From contig JAOZHT010000004.1 of NCBI GenBank assembly GCA_026014735.1, positions 219,321 to 283,320 of the forward strand: a stretch of DNA of 64,000 bases, given 5' to 3'. Below the pieces are notes generated by a model. That model worked only from the letters and a program-made list of their open reading frames with translations, did no database searches and was not told the DNA's origin. This stretch comes from Candidatus Bathyarchaeota archaeon (GTDB taxonomy: Archaea; Thermoproteota; Bathyarchaeia; Bathyarchaeales; Bathycorpusculaceae). Both the position numbers and the translations under genes were made by a program. This document shows, one piece after another, positions 32,893 through 42,385 of this stretch (its first letter is position 1; every line of letters starts with the position of its first letter).

Positions 32893-34215
32893 TTACAGGT
32901 TAAATGTCTGCGGGCTGTTAAGCGGCTGCGGGGTCCCCGCTACTTCGCCTGTATCTGCCCAAATAGCGACTGAAATCATGTAAACGCCGCCGGCATACAC
33001 CTTATTCAAGTAAAACGTCACTATCCACTGCGGGTACAGTGTTAACCCATCTTTGGTGTTGGGGTGGAAAACCACCGATGCCGGGTCAGGGTTATACTCA
33101 AAGCTTGAAACCACCACGCCGCCAGATGCCCACTGGAAACCGCCCAACGCGTTTTTTGCCAACGTCACCGCACGGTCACTTGAAACGGTAACGCCGGTGC
33201 TTCCGACGCCAAATAGGCGCCAACCATCAGTTAACTCGGTCAGGATATTGTTCTTGAAGATTACCTCTACGCTTTTAGGTGAAAAGTCAACGCCGTTTTC
33301 GGTGTATTCCATCAGGACTTCTGCGTTGTCGCCGGTGACGGTTGCGTTAACTTTGATGTTTCCCACTTTGATCTCGATGCCGTCGGAGGTGTTTGAGGTG
33401 CTTGCAAGCGACATGAGCTGGCTCATGTTAGCTAGATAGGAGCCGCTTTCATAGGCCTGTAATCTATCCACCACGTTTTTGGCTGCATCCAACACGAAGG
33501 GAGATTGCGGTTCAGCGTAGATGGGTGAGCCTTCTTCAACGGTTAGCTGGTACCTGGAAAATTCGCAGTTGCGGAACCTAAAATACACACTTAATTTGCT
33601 CACGGCTCCGGAATCGTCTGTGCCCACCAGCGAGTACCGCATCACTTCCTCGGGTATACCGCCTAGATCCTTGCGGCTTTCAATGGTTCGACTCAGCAGC
33701 GTCGCCTGATACTTGGAGGTATCCAGCTGAACCACATCGTGGAGGAAAGATATGGCGTCGTCGGTGGTGCTGGTCCAGGCGAGAAGCTGAGTGTAATCGG
33801 ACTGCAACTTAATTAGCTCCCCGTTAACCTGGTTTAACGAAACGAATTCTACTGCTGCCAAGCTGGCGCAGACGATTAAACCGATAAGCACCGCCGCAGT
33901 TATCATTTGCCACCTGCGCTTTGCCCTATTGCCTTTTTTGGGCTGAACCTCAGGTGCTTCCTCGACAACCTTCATGGTGGAAACGGAGGCTTGCCCAAAA
34001 GTTGAGAGACGATAAACACCGTTTTCGTCTTTAGAGACCAGTTCCCCGAGGTTTTCTAGATGATAGGTTAAGTTAGAGCTGGAGATACCGAGGATTTCAA
34101 GCATCTCCGAGAAAGTCATGGGTTTGTCGGCTAGGACGCGCAGGATTTTCCGGCGTGCCGGATGCTTAAGTGAACTAAACATGATGGAGTAGATTTCTTC
34201 TTTACCTGCCGGCAC
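32893..34215 (-). CDS. Membrane-anchored ArsR-like winged-helix protein with extracellular sensor domain
   Basis: Residues about 10-75 form an ArsR-type winged helix (SLKHPARRKILRVLADKPMT, then GISSSNLTYHLENLGELVSK), a basic linker follows (PKKGNRAKRR) and one membrane helix at about residues 105-127 leads to a long exterior region (about 310 residues, beta-rich, with N-glycosylation sequons such as NMS and NTS). This is the one-component transmembrane regulator plan: DNA-binding inside, sensing outside. The exterior domain has no recognised family. GTG 34215 is the start. It diverges from the GH57 gene, a possible target. Confidence 0.82.
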   Translation of the reverse strand: MPAGKEEIYSIMFSSLKHPARRKILRVLADKPMTFSEMLEILGISSSNLTYHLENLGELVSKDENGVYRLSTFGQASVSTMKVVEEAPEVQPKKGNRAKRRWQMITAAVLIGLIVCASLAAVEFVSLNQVNGELIKLQSDYTQLLAWTSTTDDAISFLHDVVQLDTSKYQATLLSRTIESRKDLGGIPEEVMRYSLVGTDDSGAVSKLSVYFRFRNCEFSRYQLTVEEGSPIYAEPQSPFVLDAAKNVVDRLQAYESGSYLANMSQLMSLASTSNTSDGIEIKVGNIKVNATVTGDNAEVLMEYTENGVDFSPKSVEVIFKNNILTELTDGWRLFGVGSTGVTVSSDRAVTLAKNALGGFQWASGGVVVSSFEYNPDPASVVFHPNTKDGLTLYPQWIVTFYLNKVYAGGVYMISVAIWADTGEVAGTPQPLNSPQTFNL

Positions 34216-34374
34216 CCTTAGTCAACCGCTAGGGGATACATAGCTTCATATGAAATTAAAGCTTTTTCAATTATGCTAGCAAAAAGTCGGATGCAGCCCC
34301 ATGCAGAAGCCGTCTGGGAACATAAATTAGAAATAACCGCGGCACAGTATTTGTTTGGTTTAGAGGCAACTGTT

Positions 34375-35922
34375 ATGACGGATGTTGTGTTTGTATTCGA
34401 GGTTCATCAGCCCCATCGATTGCGGCGTAAACTCTTCTGGGAAGGCAAGGTGTTTCGGCGCCAAACCAAAGAGGAACTCTTCAACTACTACTTCGACAAC
34501 GAAGTCGACAAAGACATCTTCAAGCGCGCTGCCCGCAAATGCTACTTCCCCAGCAACCAAATCATCCTCGACGTCGTTGACAAGCACAAGCACAGCCGCA
34601 AAAAAGCCAAGTTCTCCTTTAGCGTCTCAGGCACTTTCCTTGAGCAATGCGAGATGTTCGATAAGGATTTACTGGAGAGTTTCCATCAGCTCGCCGAAAC
34701 GGGGGAGGTGGAGTTCCTAAACCAGACCTACTATCACTCCATCGCCAGCCTCTACCCTGAAAAGGAAGAGTTCATCGCGCAGGCTCAAATGCACAAGCAA
34801 ACCGTCAAGGACCTGCTGGGTTACACCCCCCAGATATTCGAGAACACCGAACTCCTCTACAACAACACCATAGCCAAAACCGTCGAGGACATGGGTTACC
34901 GCGGCATCTACACCGAGGGCGTCGAGAAGATACTGGGCGAGAAATCCCCCAACTTCATCTACACGCCCAAAGGCGCTAAAAAAATCCGTGTATTTTTGCG
35001 CAACTACAAGTTAACCGACGACATCGGCTTCCGCTTCTCCGCCAGATGGTGGCCGGAGTGGCCGCTGACTGCACCTAAATATGCAGGTTGGCTGGCGACA
35101 ACCCGCGGCGAAGTCATCAACATATTCCCCGACTACGAAACCTTCGGCGAGCACCACTGGCCCGAAACCGGCATCCACAGTTTCCTACAGCATCTCCCAG
35201 ATGAGTTGCTAAAGTATGATCATTTGCAGATGTCAACGCCCAGTGACGTGGTTGAGAAACACTCTTCTGAGGGGGAGCTGGATGTACCTGAATCCGGAGG
35301 CACGGTGTCCTGGGCGGATGTGCAGCGTGACCAATCCGGCTGGCTGGGCAACGTTATGCAGTGGGCGTATTTTACGACTCTGCGGCGCCTTGAGCCGCTT
35401 GTCAAGGAAGCGGGGGACGAGGTGTTTATGCGGTTGTGGAGGGATTTCCAGACCAGCGATCACCTCTACTACATGTTCACGGCTGGCGGAGGCCCCGGCG
35501 AAGTCCACAGCTACTTTAGCCCCTACGAGTCCCCGATGGATGCCTTTGTTGCGGCGCAGACGCTAATTAACGATTTTGAGGCTCGGCTGCGATTGACGAT
35601 TTTAACGGCTAATGAACCCTTCATGTTCTACACGGGCATAGGCAAAGAATACTACACGGGCACGATGACGTGGAGCCTTAAAGGCTTCATCAGCGGTTTA
35701 GAATCGGTGCCCAGCAAAGCAATCGAGTTCCATGTGGGTAACGAGGACTTCGAGAATTGGGCGCGTTTCTCGCTAAGAGACGATAAATTCGCCGACAGCA
35801 TCAAAGCGGCGAAGGCAACAAACCATACGGGCGAGAAACTCCGAGGAGTTCTGGTCGCCGCCGCGAAGAAACGCTTCGCCACCCAGACTAGAGAGGTTCA
35901 GGATGCCACTCGCCTCTCATAG
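34375..35922 (+). CDS. GH57-family alpha-amylase / glucanotransferase-like enzyme
   Basis: Glycoside hydrolase family 57 acts on alpha-glucans (amylase, 4-alpha-glucanotransferase, branching). The 515-residue protein has VFVFEVHQPHRLRR (motif 1), SFSVSGTFLEQCEMFDK (motif 2), a YTEGVEKILGEKSPN region around the candidate nucleophile, and NIFPDYETFGEHHW with the acid residue. No signal peptide, so it is cytoplasmic. The GH57 and the GT4 genes downstream suggest glycogen or maltodextrin metabolism. ATG 34375 has GAGG upstream; the longer frame from 34273 shows no family match. Confidence 0.9.
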   Translation: MTDVVFVFEVHQPHRLRRKLFWEGKVFRRQTKEELFNYYFDNEVDKDIFKRAARKCYFPSNQIILDVVDKHKHSRKKAKFSFSVSGTFLEQCEMFDKDLLESFHQLAETGEVEFLNQTYYHSIASLYPEKEEFIAQAQMHKQTVKDLLGYTPQIFENTELLYNNTIAKTVEDMGYRGIYTEGVEKILGEKSPNFIYTPKGAKKIRVFLRNYKLTDDIGFRFSARWWPEWPLTAPKYAGWLATTRGEVINIFPDYETFGEHHWPETGIHSFLQHLPDELLKYDHLQMSTPSDVVEKHSSEGELDVPESGGTVSWADVQRDQSGWLGNVMQWAYFTTLRRLEPLVKEAGDEVFMRLWRDFQTSDHLYYMFTAGGGPGEVHSYFSPYESPMDAFVAAQTLINDFEARLRLTILTANEPFMFYTGIGKEYYTGTMTWSLKGFISGLESVPSKAIEFHVGNEDFENWARFSLRDDKFADSIKAAKATNHTGEKLRGVLVAAAKKRFATQTREVQDATRLS

Positions 35923-35990
35923 TCGCCCTCTGCCTCATATGCGTTTATAAACCAAATTGCCGTACTATCTGTTGGCACGGTGCATAAGAA

Positions 35991-36242
35991 ATGAGAGAAG
36001 AGCTTCCGTTTCCAGATAAAGTTCTGCAGACACTCCACAACCTATGTGCAACTGCAGCGGATTTGGCTCGGCGCAGCGACGAGGTTGCCCGGTTACTGCA
36101 GAAGGACCCCAACGAAATCGAAAGTATCCTAGACCGCTATAAATCAGAAGGTTTCGCTGAGAGCTTCGTTGATAACGAAGGCAAGAAACGGTACTATCTC
36201 AATGGACGAGGAATAATCAAGGTCTGCTCATTATTCACGTAG
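35991..36242 (+). CDS. Small winged-helix-like protein in the glucan cluster
   Basis: This 83-residue protein (ATADLARRSDEVARLLQKDP, then SILDRYKSEGFAESFVDNEG and KRYYLNGRGI) looks like a single winged-helix domain in which the wing ends with a RYYLN strand. It lies 68 bases after the GH57 gene and seven bases before the half-glycosyltransferase gene, so it is probably cotranscribed and may regulate the cluster. No close family is recognised. Confidence 0.65.
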   Translation: MREELPFPDKVLQTLHNLCATAADLARRSDEVARLLQKDPNEIESILDRYKSEGFAESFVDNEGKKRYYLNGRGIIKVCSLFT

Positions 36243-36249
36243 TGGAAAC

Positions 36250-36879
36250 ATGCGCGCCATCGTTTTATCATGGGAGTATCCGCCTAGAGTGGTTGGACAA
36301 CTCTCTGGATACGTTAAATCATTAACCACCCAGCTTGCAGCCGAAGAAGTGGAGGTTTCCGTCGTCACATACGATGACCACGACACCGGCGAAACCATCG
36401 AGCCCAGCGGAGTGCAAGCCATCCGCGTCTCCAACCCAGTGAAGACACACATCGGCGTTTTAACCTGGGTGCTTACCCTCAATCAGGAAGTTGAACGCGC
36501 CGCCGCCAACGTATACTATGGCGCCAACGGAAAAATCGATGTCATCGACGTGTTCGATTGGCATTTTATCCCAGCAGCCGTTACCCTCAAGAACGGTTTA
36601 GGCATACCCTTCATTTACTCAGTGGAGAGCCTTGAGGATCATCGTTCCCCAACGGCGAATTCATCCTACAACTTAGCAATCAAAAGCATAGAGTGGCTGG
36701 GTTTCTACGAGGCCAAAATGGCTATGGTTAAGTCTGAGTGGATGAAGGAAGAGGTTATGCGCATCTACAAGGTGCCTGCAGAGAAAATCGCTGTTATCGA
36801 AGTTACCTCTGACAAATGGATAGAGGATGTTTTAAAGCTGTACGGCAACGTTGCGGAGGCAAAGAAGCATGCAACATAA
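36250..36879 (+). CDS. Isolated N-terminal half of a GT4/GT5-type glycosyltransferase
   Basis: The 209-residue protein begins [20 protein letters not shown], the same opening as the complete enzyme encoded next, and aligns with the N-terminal (acceptor-binding) domain of glycogen synthase-like GT-B enzymes, including DVIDVFDWHFIPAA. The C-terminal nucleotide-sugar binding domain is absent and the protein ends about where the linker begins. It overlaps the downstream GT4 gene by 11 bases. It could be a duplicated and truncated copy or a subunit that pairs with the complete enzyme. It has no frameshift, and it is expressed from a coupled start. Confidence 0.8.
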   Translation: MRAIVLSWEYPPRVVGQLSGYVKSLTTQLAAEEVEVSVVTYDDHDTGETIEPSGVQAIRVSNPVKTHIGVLTWVLTLNQEVERAAANVYYGANGKIDVIDVFDWHFIPAAVTLKNGLGIPFIYSVESLEDHRSPTANSSYNLAIKSIEWLGFYEAKMAMVKSEWMKEEVMRIYKVPAEKIAVIEVTSDKWIEDVLKLYGNVAEAKKHAT

Positions 36880-38086
36880 GCTGTCGGTTCTGATGCTAAG
36901 TTGGGAGTATCCGCCCCGAGTCATCGGAGGCATCTCACCCCACATCTACTTCCTAAGCAAACACTTGGCCAAGCAGGACATGAAGGTCTACGTGGTCACC
37001 TGTGACTTCCCCGGAGCCCCCGCCCACGAAGTCGTCAACGGCGTAGAAGTCTATCGCATCGACTCCTACAAGAACCCTTCACCGGACTTCGCCACCTGGG
37101 TTTACCTTATGAACATGAACATGCAACGCGAAACCGCCGCATTGATGAAGAAAATCTCCGCAAAAATCGATTTAATCCACGCGCATGATTGGCTGGTGGC
37201 GGATGCAGGCATAGGGCTTAAGCATGTTTTCCGCAAGCCCCTGCTGGTTACGATGCATTCCACTGAGATGGGGCGGCGCGACGGTTTGCATACCACCGCG
37301 GAGCGGATGATTCATGAAACCGAAGCGTGGCTCACCTACGAAGCCTGGAAGGTCATATGCTGCAGCGACTACATGATTTCGCATGTCCGCTACGTCTTCG
37401 GGTTACCCAACGACAAGCTAGTTATGGTTCCTAACGGAGTGAACATCCAAAACTACGACGGAGACTTAGACAAAGCAGAGTTCCGCGGCAGATTCGCTTT
37501 GCCGGAAGAGAAAATCGTGCTCTACGTGGGGCGGCTGGTCTACGAGAAAGGCATCCACATCCTAATCAACGCGGTGCCAAAAATCCTCAGCAAAGCCAAC
37601 GCTAAATTCATCATTGTGGGCAGCGGCTACATGAAGGAGCAGCTCCTCAACATCGTACGCAGCATGGGTCTTGAGCATAAAGTGCTTTTCCAGGGCTTCC
37701 TCGATGAGGCCACGTTGCTTAAGCTGCAGAGGGTAGCGGATGTATCTGTGGTGCCTTCGCTTTTTGAGCCATTCGGCATCGTGGCGCTTGAAGCTATGGC
37801 GGCGCAGAGCCCCGTGGTGGCTTCTGACACCGGCGGATTATCCGAAATCATCGAGCATGACGTGACCGGCGTGAAGGTTTACCCCAACAACCCTGATTCG
37901 CTGGCATGGGGCATCACTAAGGTGCTGGTAGACGAAGCCTATGCAAAGCAGCTGCGAGAAAACGCTTACCGCAAAGTGCAGGAAACATATGATTGGGAAA
38001 AAATCGCGCAGCAGACCAAACACATCTACGAGGGCGTGCTCGGCGAGTACTCCAAGAGCTTCTGGGCGAAAACTACTTCCCAATAA
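36869..38086 (+). CDS. GT4-family glycosyltransferase, glycogen synthase-like
   Basis: A 405-residue GT-B enzyme. The N-terminal domain starts [20 protein letters not shown] with the glycine loop for sugar donor, and [14 protein letters not shown]; the C-terminal domain has [16 protein letters not shown] and [17 protein letters not shown], where the E(x7)E motif (EPFGIVALE) holds the catalytic acid. Family members transfer glucose from UDP- or ADP-glucose to glucans. ATG 36869 is preceded by GGAGG. It closes the glucan cluster (GH57, HTH, half-GT, GT4). It overlaps the convergent tldE by 14 bases. Confidence 0.9.
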   Translation: MQHKLSVLMLSWEYPPRVIGGISPHIYFLSKHLAKQDMKVYVVTCDFPGAPAHEVVNGVEVYRIDSYKNPSPDFATWVYLMNMNMQRETAALMKKISAKIDLIHAHDWLVADAGIGLKHVFRKPLLVTMHSTEMGRRDGLHTTAERMIHETEAWLTYEAWKVICCSDYMISHVRYVFGLPNDKLVMVPNGVNIQNYDGDLDKAEFRGRFALPEEKIVLYVGRLVYEKGIHILINAVPKILSKANAKFIIVGSGYMKEQLLNIVRSMGLEHKVLFQGFLDEATLLKLQRVADVSVVPSLFEPFGIVALEAMAAQSPVVASDTGGLSEIIEHDVTGVKVYPNNPDSLAWGITKVLVDEAYAKQLRENAYRKVQETYDWEKIAQQTKHIYEGVLGEYSKSFWAKTTSQ

Positions 38087-39413
38087 CCCTCATATTCTCC
38101 ACAACCACCCAGGGAGCAATCAACGCGCCCATCTGCCGCTGGTTGCCGCCGACCACCGATATGTTCTTGAGCAAATCAAACACGTTACCCGCCAACATGA
38201 CTCCGCGGCAGGGATGAGTAACTTCGCCGCCCTTGACTTTGAAAACGGGGGAAGCAACCACGGAGAATTCGCCGCTAACCGGGTTACTGCTATGTGCGCC
38301 CTGCAGGTAGTAGACGATGAAGCCGTCGCCGACTTCCGAGAGCATCTGCTCGGCGCTGTGGCTTTGGGGTGGGATGTGGAAGTTTGAGGTTTCTATACCC
38401 GGCGTGGACAGGTAGCCTGCCCGCGACGCGTTGCCTGTGCTTTCTTTGCCGTCTTTTCTGGCGGTGTAGTTGTCGTAGAGGAAGCTGCGCAGTATGCCCT
38501 TCTCGATGATTGGGGTTTTCTGGTGGGGGACGCCTTCGCCGTCGAAAACCGAGGTCCGCAGCCCCATGGGATATAAGCCGTCGTCGGTGACAGTGAGGTT
38601 TTCGGATGCAACCTGTTCGCCTATTTTGCCCTTAAACGGCGATTGACTGCGTTGGACACTGTCGGCTTTAACCGCGCCCATCAGCGTGTAGGCCAAGAGG
38701 TCCTGCAGCGCAAACTGGGTAAGAATCACGCGGGCACTTTGGGTATCAACAGGCTTTGGTTTAAGTGCGGAAACCGCCAGCTTCGCCGCTTCCTTGCCTA
38801 CCCACTCAGGGTTTAAGCTGTAGATTCGGCTAGCATCAAATTCGAAGCATACGGGGGTAACTGAGGAACCGTCTTTTGCCAGCGCCGCCACACTGCATTC
38901 AACGATGGTGCCGCGGTCAAAGACTGAGATGCCACTTGAATTCGCTATGGCGCTTGAGACGTAGCCGCTGCCCACGCCGCCCTCAACGGGGAACACACGC
39001 TTATCCACTGCGCCTGCAGCGTCAAGCATAGCTGCGGTGACTTGAACGAGGTCCTGGGGGCTAAGCTCAAGGATTCTTGGGTCAAAGGTGCCCTCTACAG
39101 TGGAGTAGGGCCTTTTTTGGGGGAGCCCATGCCAGTCAGCGTCGGGTCGGCTGGCACGCGCCGCATTTAACGCCCGCTCCGCCACGTTTTCGATGGCTGC
39201 TGCATCGCCCAGGATATTGGTGTAGGCGAACCCTGTGGCTTTGCTGTGTATGACGCGTATGCCTACTCCGCGGTCGATGATGCGGTTGGTTTTGCTTATT
39301 TGCCCCAGCTCGATGCCGATGTTGGTGGCTTGCCCATCATACACGTAGGCTTCTGCCTCCGCTGCGCCCAGCCGCTGCGCCGCCGCAACCGCCTGCTGAG
39401 CCAAATCAATCAT
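38073..39413 (-). CDS. tldE: TldE/PmbA-family protein
   Basis: Inactive partner of TldD in the heterodimeric TldD/TldE metalloprotease that matures peptides (microcins in E. coli) and degrades small proteins. The 446-residue sequence has the TldE features: [73 protein letters not shown] and [14 protein letters not shown]. It lacks the HExxxH metal motif, as TldE does. ATG 39413 is used; the frame continues to 39578 through the end of tldD without similarity. The tldD gene precedes it by ten bases. Confidence 0.92.
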   Translation of the reverse strand: MIDLAQQAVAAAQRLGAAEAEAYVYDGQATNIGIELGQISKTNRIIDRGVGIRVIHSKATGFAYTNILGDAAAIENVAERALNAARASRPDADWHGLPQKRPYSTVEGTFDPRILELSPQDLVQVTAAMLDAAGAVDKRVFPVEGGVGSGYVSSAIANSSGISVFDRGTIVECSVAALAKDGSSVTPVCFEFDASRIYSLNPEWVGKEAAKLAVSALKPKPVDTQSARVILTQFALQDLLAYTLMGAVKADSVQRSQSPFKGKIGEQVASENLTVTDDGLYPMGLRTSVFDGEGVPHQKTPIIEKGILRSFLYDNYTARKDGKESTGNASRAGYLSTPGIETSNFHIPPQSHSAEQMLSEVGDGFIVYYLQGAHSSNPVSGEFSVVASPVFKVKGGEVTHPCRGVMLAGNVFDLLKNISVVGGNQRQMGALIAPWVVVENMRVIGK

Positions 39414-39423
39414 TACCTGTTTC

Positions 39424-40809
39424 TCAAGCGCTGCCACCGACAACCACCTCGCTGACTCTGATATGCGGTCCACCGTCACAGATAAACGCTGTCTGACCCT
39501 TCCCGCATCTGCCCGGATCCAAAACGAAATCTTTCCCCACCGCATCCACCTTATGCAGCGTCTCCAACGTGTTGCCACTGATGGACGCGTTCCGCACGGG
39601 CGCTTGGACTTCGCCGTTTAGAATTTCGTAGCCCTCCTGTATGCCCACCTGGAAGGTGCCGTCTAAGCTAGCTTGGCCGCCCCGGAAACTCTTCAGGAAG
39701 TAGCCCTCCTTGACGCCCTCCAAAAGCTCCTCAAGGCTCCGGTCTCTAGGCGCCATGTAGGTGCAGCGCATACGTATAATCGGTTCAACCCGGAAGTCCT
39801 CTGCCCGAGCGTTGCCCGTGGGTTGAGCGCCGAATTTGTAGGCTGTTTCGCGGTTATGCATCAGCCCCGCTACCACGCCATCTTGGATAAGCAGGGTTTT
39901 CTGGGTCGGGACACCTTCGTCGTCGTATCGGAAAGCGCCGAAGCTGCCGGGGACCGTGCCGTCGTCGTAGAACGTAACTTGGTCAGAACCGATTTTTTTG
40001 CCCATATTACTCGCCAGCAAACCCCCGGAGAGCGCCAGATCCGCCTCGGCTAGGTGCCCGAAGGCTTCATGCACAAACACCCCTACCACGTTGGGGCCAA
40101 GCACCACGGGGTATCTGCCGCCTTTAGGTGGTTTAGCATTCAGCTGCTCTATGGCGCGTTTAGCCACTTTCTCGCCCAACGCCTCGGGGGGTTGCTCGTC
40201 GAAGACTTCGTAGCCTGCGGTGGAGCCGATTTCCTCGCGGCTATAGGTGAAGACGCCCTGGCTCTGCGCGGAGGCGGTTATGCGTGCCCAAACGTAGAGT
40301 TTATCCTGCTCTACGCTTGCGCCTTCGCTGTTAACAAAAAAGCTGCTGCCCATAAGGTCAAGGTAATCGAGTCCGCAGCTTTTGATGCGCCCGTCAAAGC
40401 CCAGACTGGTTTTGTTTACGGCAAGCGCCATCTTGATTTTGTCCTCTACAGAATACTCAGCGGGGTTCTTTTTGGGTTTAGCCTCCACATGATCCTGCAC
40501 TGGCTTGGCGGCTGCCAGCTTAATGGGGGCTTTAAGGCGGGTGCTTGCCAGCTTTGCCATGCGGCAGGCATCCGAAGCAGCGATCTCTAAAATTTTTTGG
40601 TCCAAGGAGCCCACTGAGGCAAAGCCCCATGCGCCGTTGACGAGCACGCGGATGGCGACGCCGTTTTCGATGCCTTGCCTGGCGGCTTCCACCCGCTCCT
40701 CTTTTAGGGTAAGCATTGTTTTGGTTAGATGCTGGGCTCGTGCTTCAGCGTATTCTGCATTCAGCTTGGAGGTGGCAAGCTCCGTTATTCTTGTCAGTAG
40801 CTCTTTCAA
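39424..40809 (-). CDS. tldD: TldD metalloprotease subunit
   Basis: Catalytic subunit of the TldD/TldE protease. The zinc motif HEAFGH is in [17 protein letters not shown] (about residue 255); it is followed by [24 protein letters not shown] and a typical C-terminus ([20 protein letters not shown]). The start is uncertain: the family N-terminus [15 protein letters not shown] begins at a TTG at 40809 that has GGAT upstream, while GTG 40818 or GTG/ATG farther up to 40869 are possible. It forms an operon with tldE. Confidence 0.93.
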   Translation of the reverse strand: MKELLTRITELATSKLNAEYAEARAQHLTKTMLTLKEERVEAARQGIENGVAIRVLVNGAWGFASVGSLDQKILEIAASDACRMAKLASTRLKAPIKLAAAKPVQDHVEAKPKKNPAEYSVEDKIKMALAVNKTSLGFDGRIKSCGLDYLDLMGSSFFVNSEGASVEQDKLYVWARITASAQSQGVFTYSREEIGSTAGYEVFDEQPPEALGEKVAKRAIEQLNAKPPKGGRYPVVLGPNVVGVFVHEAFGHLAEADLALSGGLLASNMGKKIGSDQVTFYDDGTVPGSFGAFRYDDEGVPTQKTLLIQDGVVAGLMHNRETAYKFGAQPTGNARAEDFRVEPIIRMRCTYMAPRDRSLEELLEGVKEGYFLKSFRGGQASLDGTFQVGIQEGYEILNGEVQAPVRNASISGNTLETLHKVDAVGKDFVLDPGRCGKGQTAFICDGGPHIRVSEVVVGGSA

Positions 40810-40975
40810 GAGTAACACAATCCGATGCGATAATAGAGTTTTGCTTAGGCATAAAACGGTTGTGTTCAAGCGCTTATTTGATTGATGAATATAGCGGGGT
40901 TAACAATATCCTTTAAGAGGCGCTTTACATCTTGTATTACCCGCATGTTGCATTCCTATCCGGCAACTGTCCAAG

Positions 40976-42382
40976 ATGGCAAAGAACGGTTTTGGTGATT
41001 CAACGCACAAAATAGTAGGCAGCTTTGTTGTTCTGCTTTTGGCAAGCACTCTCTTAGCTATGCTGCCGCTCAACATAAGCCAATCCGGCAGAGCCGTTGC
41101 GCTTCACACGGAGGGAACAAAAATCGTTGACGCCTACGGCAGCGTTGTGTATCTGCGTGGGATTGGACGTGCCGGCGAAATTCAGTCGGCTTCGGGGATG
41201 TGGTCGGGGCCTGAGCAGGAGATTTTTAACTGGAACCAGAAATGGTTCAGTATAGAAGATAACCTGCCTAAGATGCAGGCGACCCTTAAAAGCTACCGCG
41301 ACCACTGGCACGTGAATATGATTCGGATTTTCGTCTGTGCAAATTGGTGGATGCAAGACACCATATACCCCCGCGACTACCAGCCCGACGCCAACATCAA
41401 CGAACCCATAAGCTACCGCAGCTACATAGAAACCCTAGTTACCGAAGCCGCCAAATACGGCATATACGTGGATTTCTGTCCTTACAGTGTCGTGAGCTCC
41501 TACCAGTTCAGCGGCCAATTCGAGGGGGAACCCGGCGGCTGGGTAGAGGGCACCGGCAGCTACGAGTTCATCAGAAGCGTCACTACCGCGGTAGGGAAAA
41601 CCGAAGCGCAGTTTTGGCGTGAATGGTGGACAAGCGTGGTTCAGGACCTCGGAGATTACTCTAACGTGATTTTTGAGGTTTGGAATGAACCCGGCGACAA
41701 CAAAGAAGCCTTCTTTGGCTACGCCGTCGACACCTACCAGACGATTCGAGCGCTGGGAAACCGCAACCTCGTGTTCATGCAGTGGCAGCCTGGGATTGTG
41801 CCCGGCTGGAACTCGCTAACGTGGGCGCCCGAGCTTTATGGCCAATTGAAAGCCGCCGCTGGAGAGGCACCGACAAATCTGGTTTTCACAACTCATCCCT
41901 ACCTTCATTCACCAAGCCATAACCTGCAGTGGGCAACCAACTACACCGAACTCTACGAGCAGTTAACAGCAGAGGAGATGCTGCCGCAAACTCAGAGCGC
42001 AGAGTGCAGTGTACCGCTGGTTTTCAACGAGATTGGCTTGCTGGATGCGGATTACATCTATAATTATCAGGTAAGCGGCGAAGAAAACCAATCGGTCCAG
42101 TCGCTGACGCTGGCGCACCGCGAAGAAGCCTACTCCTTCTGGGATGGTTTGCTGCGCAGCGCCAAGGAACTGGGAATCGGGGTTTGCGCGTACTATTGGA
42201 TGCAGGACTCAGTCTCTGTGGCCTATGGCTTCGCGGGGGAGGCACTTATCAAAAACGATGTGTGGACCGGAACAGCGCAGACACCGGATTATGCAGGCCA
42301 AACCTTCATCAGCTATGGGGCACCATCCACTTTTTCGGTATCCACAGAGGGGTACTCGCTGGCTTATCCCCTGATGGTTTAG
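40976..42382 (+). CDS. Secreted GH5-like glycoside hydrolase
   Basis: A 468-residue protein with an N-terminal hydrophobic segment (FVVLLLASTLLAMLPLNI, about residues 15-33) that could be a signal peptide or membrane anchor. The body has a TIM-barrel cellulase plan: VDAYGSVVYLRGIGR at the start, NMIRIFVCANWWM, VIFEVWNEPGDN with the acid/base Glu, TTHPYLHSP and PLVFNEIGLL with the nucleophile Glu, then AYYWMQDSVSVAYGF. GH5-like enzymes attack beta-glucans, mannans and related polymers. An outside location suggests breakdown of plant or algal polysaccharide. The exact substrate is not predictable. Confidence 0.88.
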   Translation: MAKNGFGDSTHKIVGSFVVLLLASTLLAMLPLNISQSGRAVALHTEGTKIVDAYGSVVYLRGIGRAGEIQSASGMWSGPEQEIFNWNQKWFSIEDNLPKMQATLKSYRDHWHVNMIRIFVCANWWMQDTIYPRDYQPDANINEPISYRSYIETLVTEAAKYGIYVDFCPYSVVSSYQFSGQFEGEPGGWVEGTGSYEFIRSVTTAVGKTEAQFWREWWTSVVQDLGDYSNVIFEVWNEPGDNKEAFFGYAVDTYQTIRALGNRNLVFMQWQPGIVPGWNSLTWAPELYGQLKAAAGEAPTNLVFTTHPYLHSPSHNLQWATNYTELYEQLTAEEMLPQTQSAECSVPLVFNEIGLLDADYIYNYQVSGEENQSVQSLTLAHREEAYSFWDGLLRSAKELGIGVCAYYWMQDSVSVAYGFAGEALIKNDVWTGTAQTPDYAGQTFISYGAPSTFSVSTEGYSLAYPLMV

Positions 42383-42385
42383 GCG

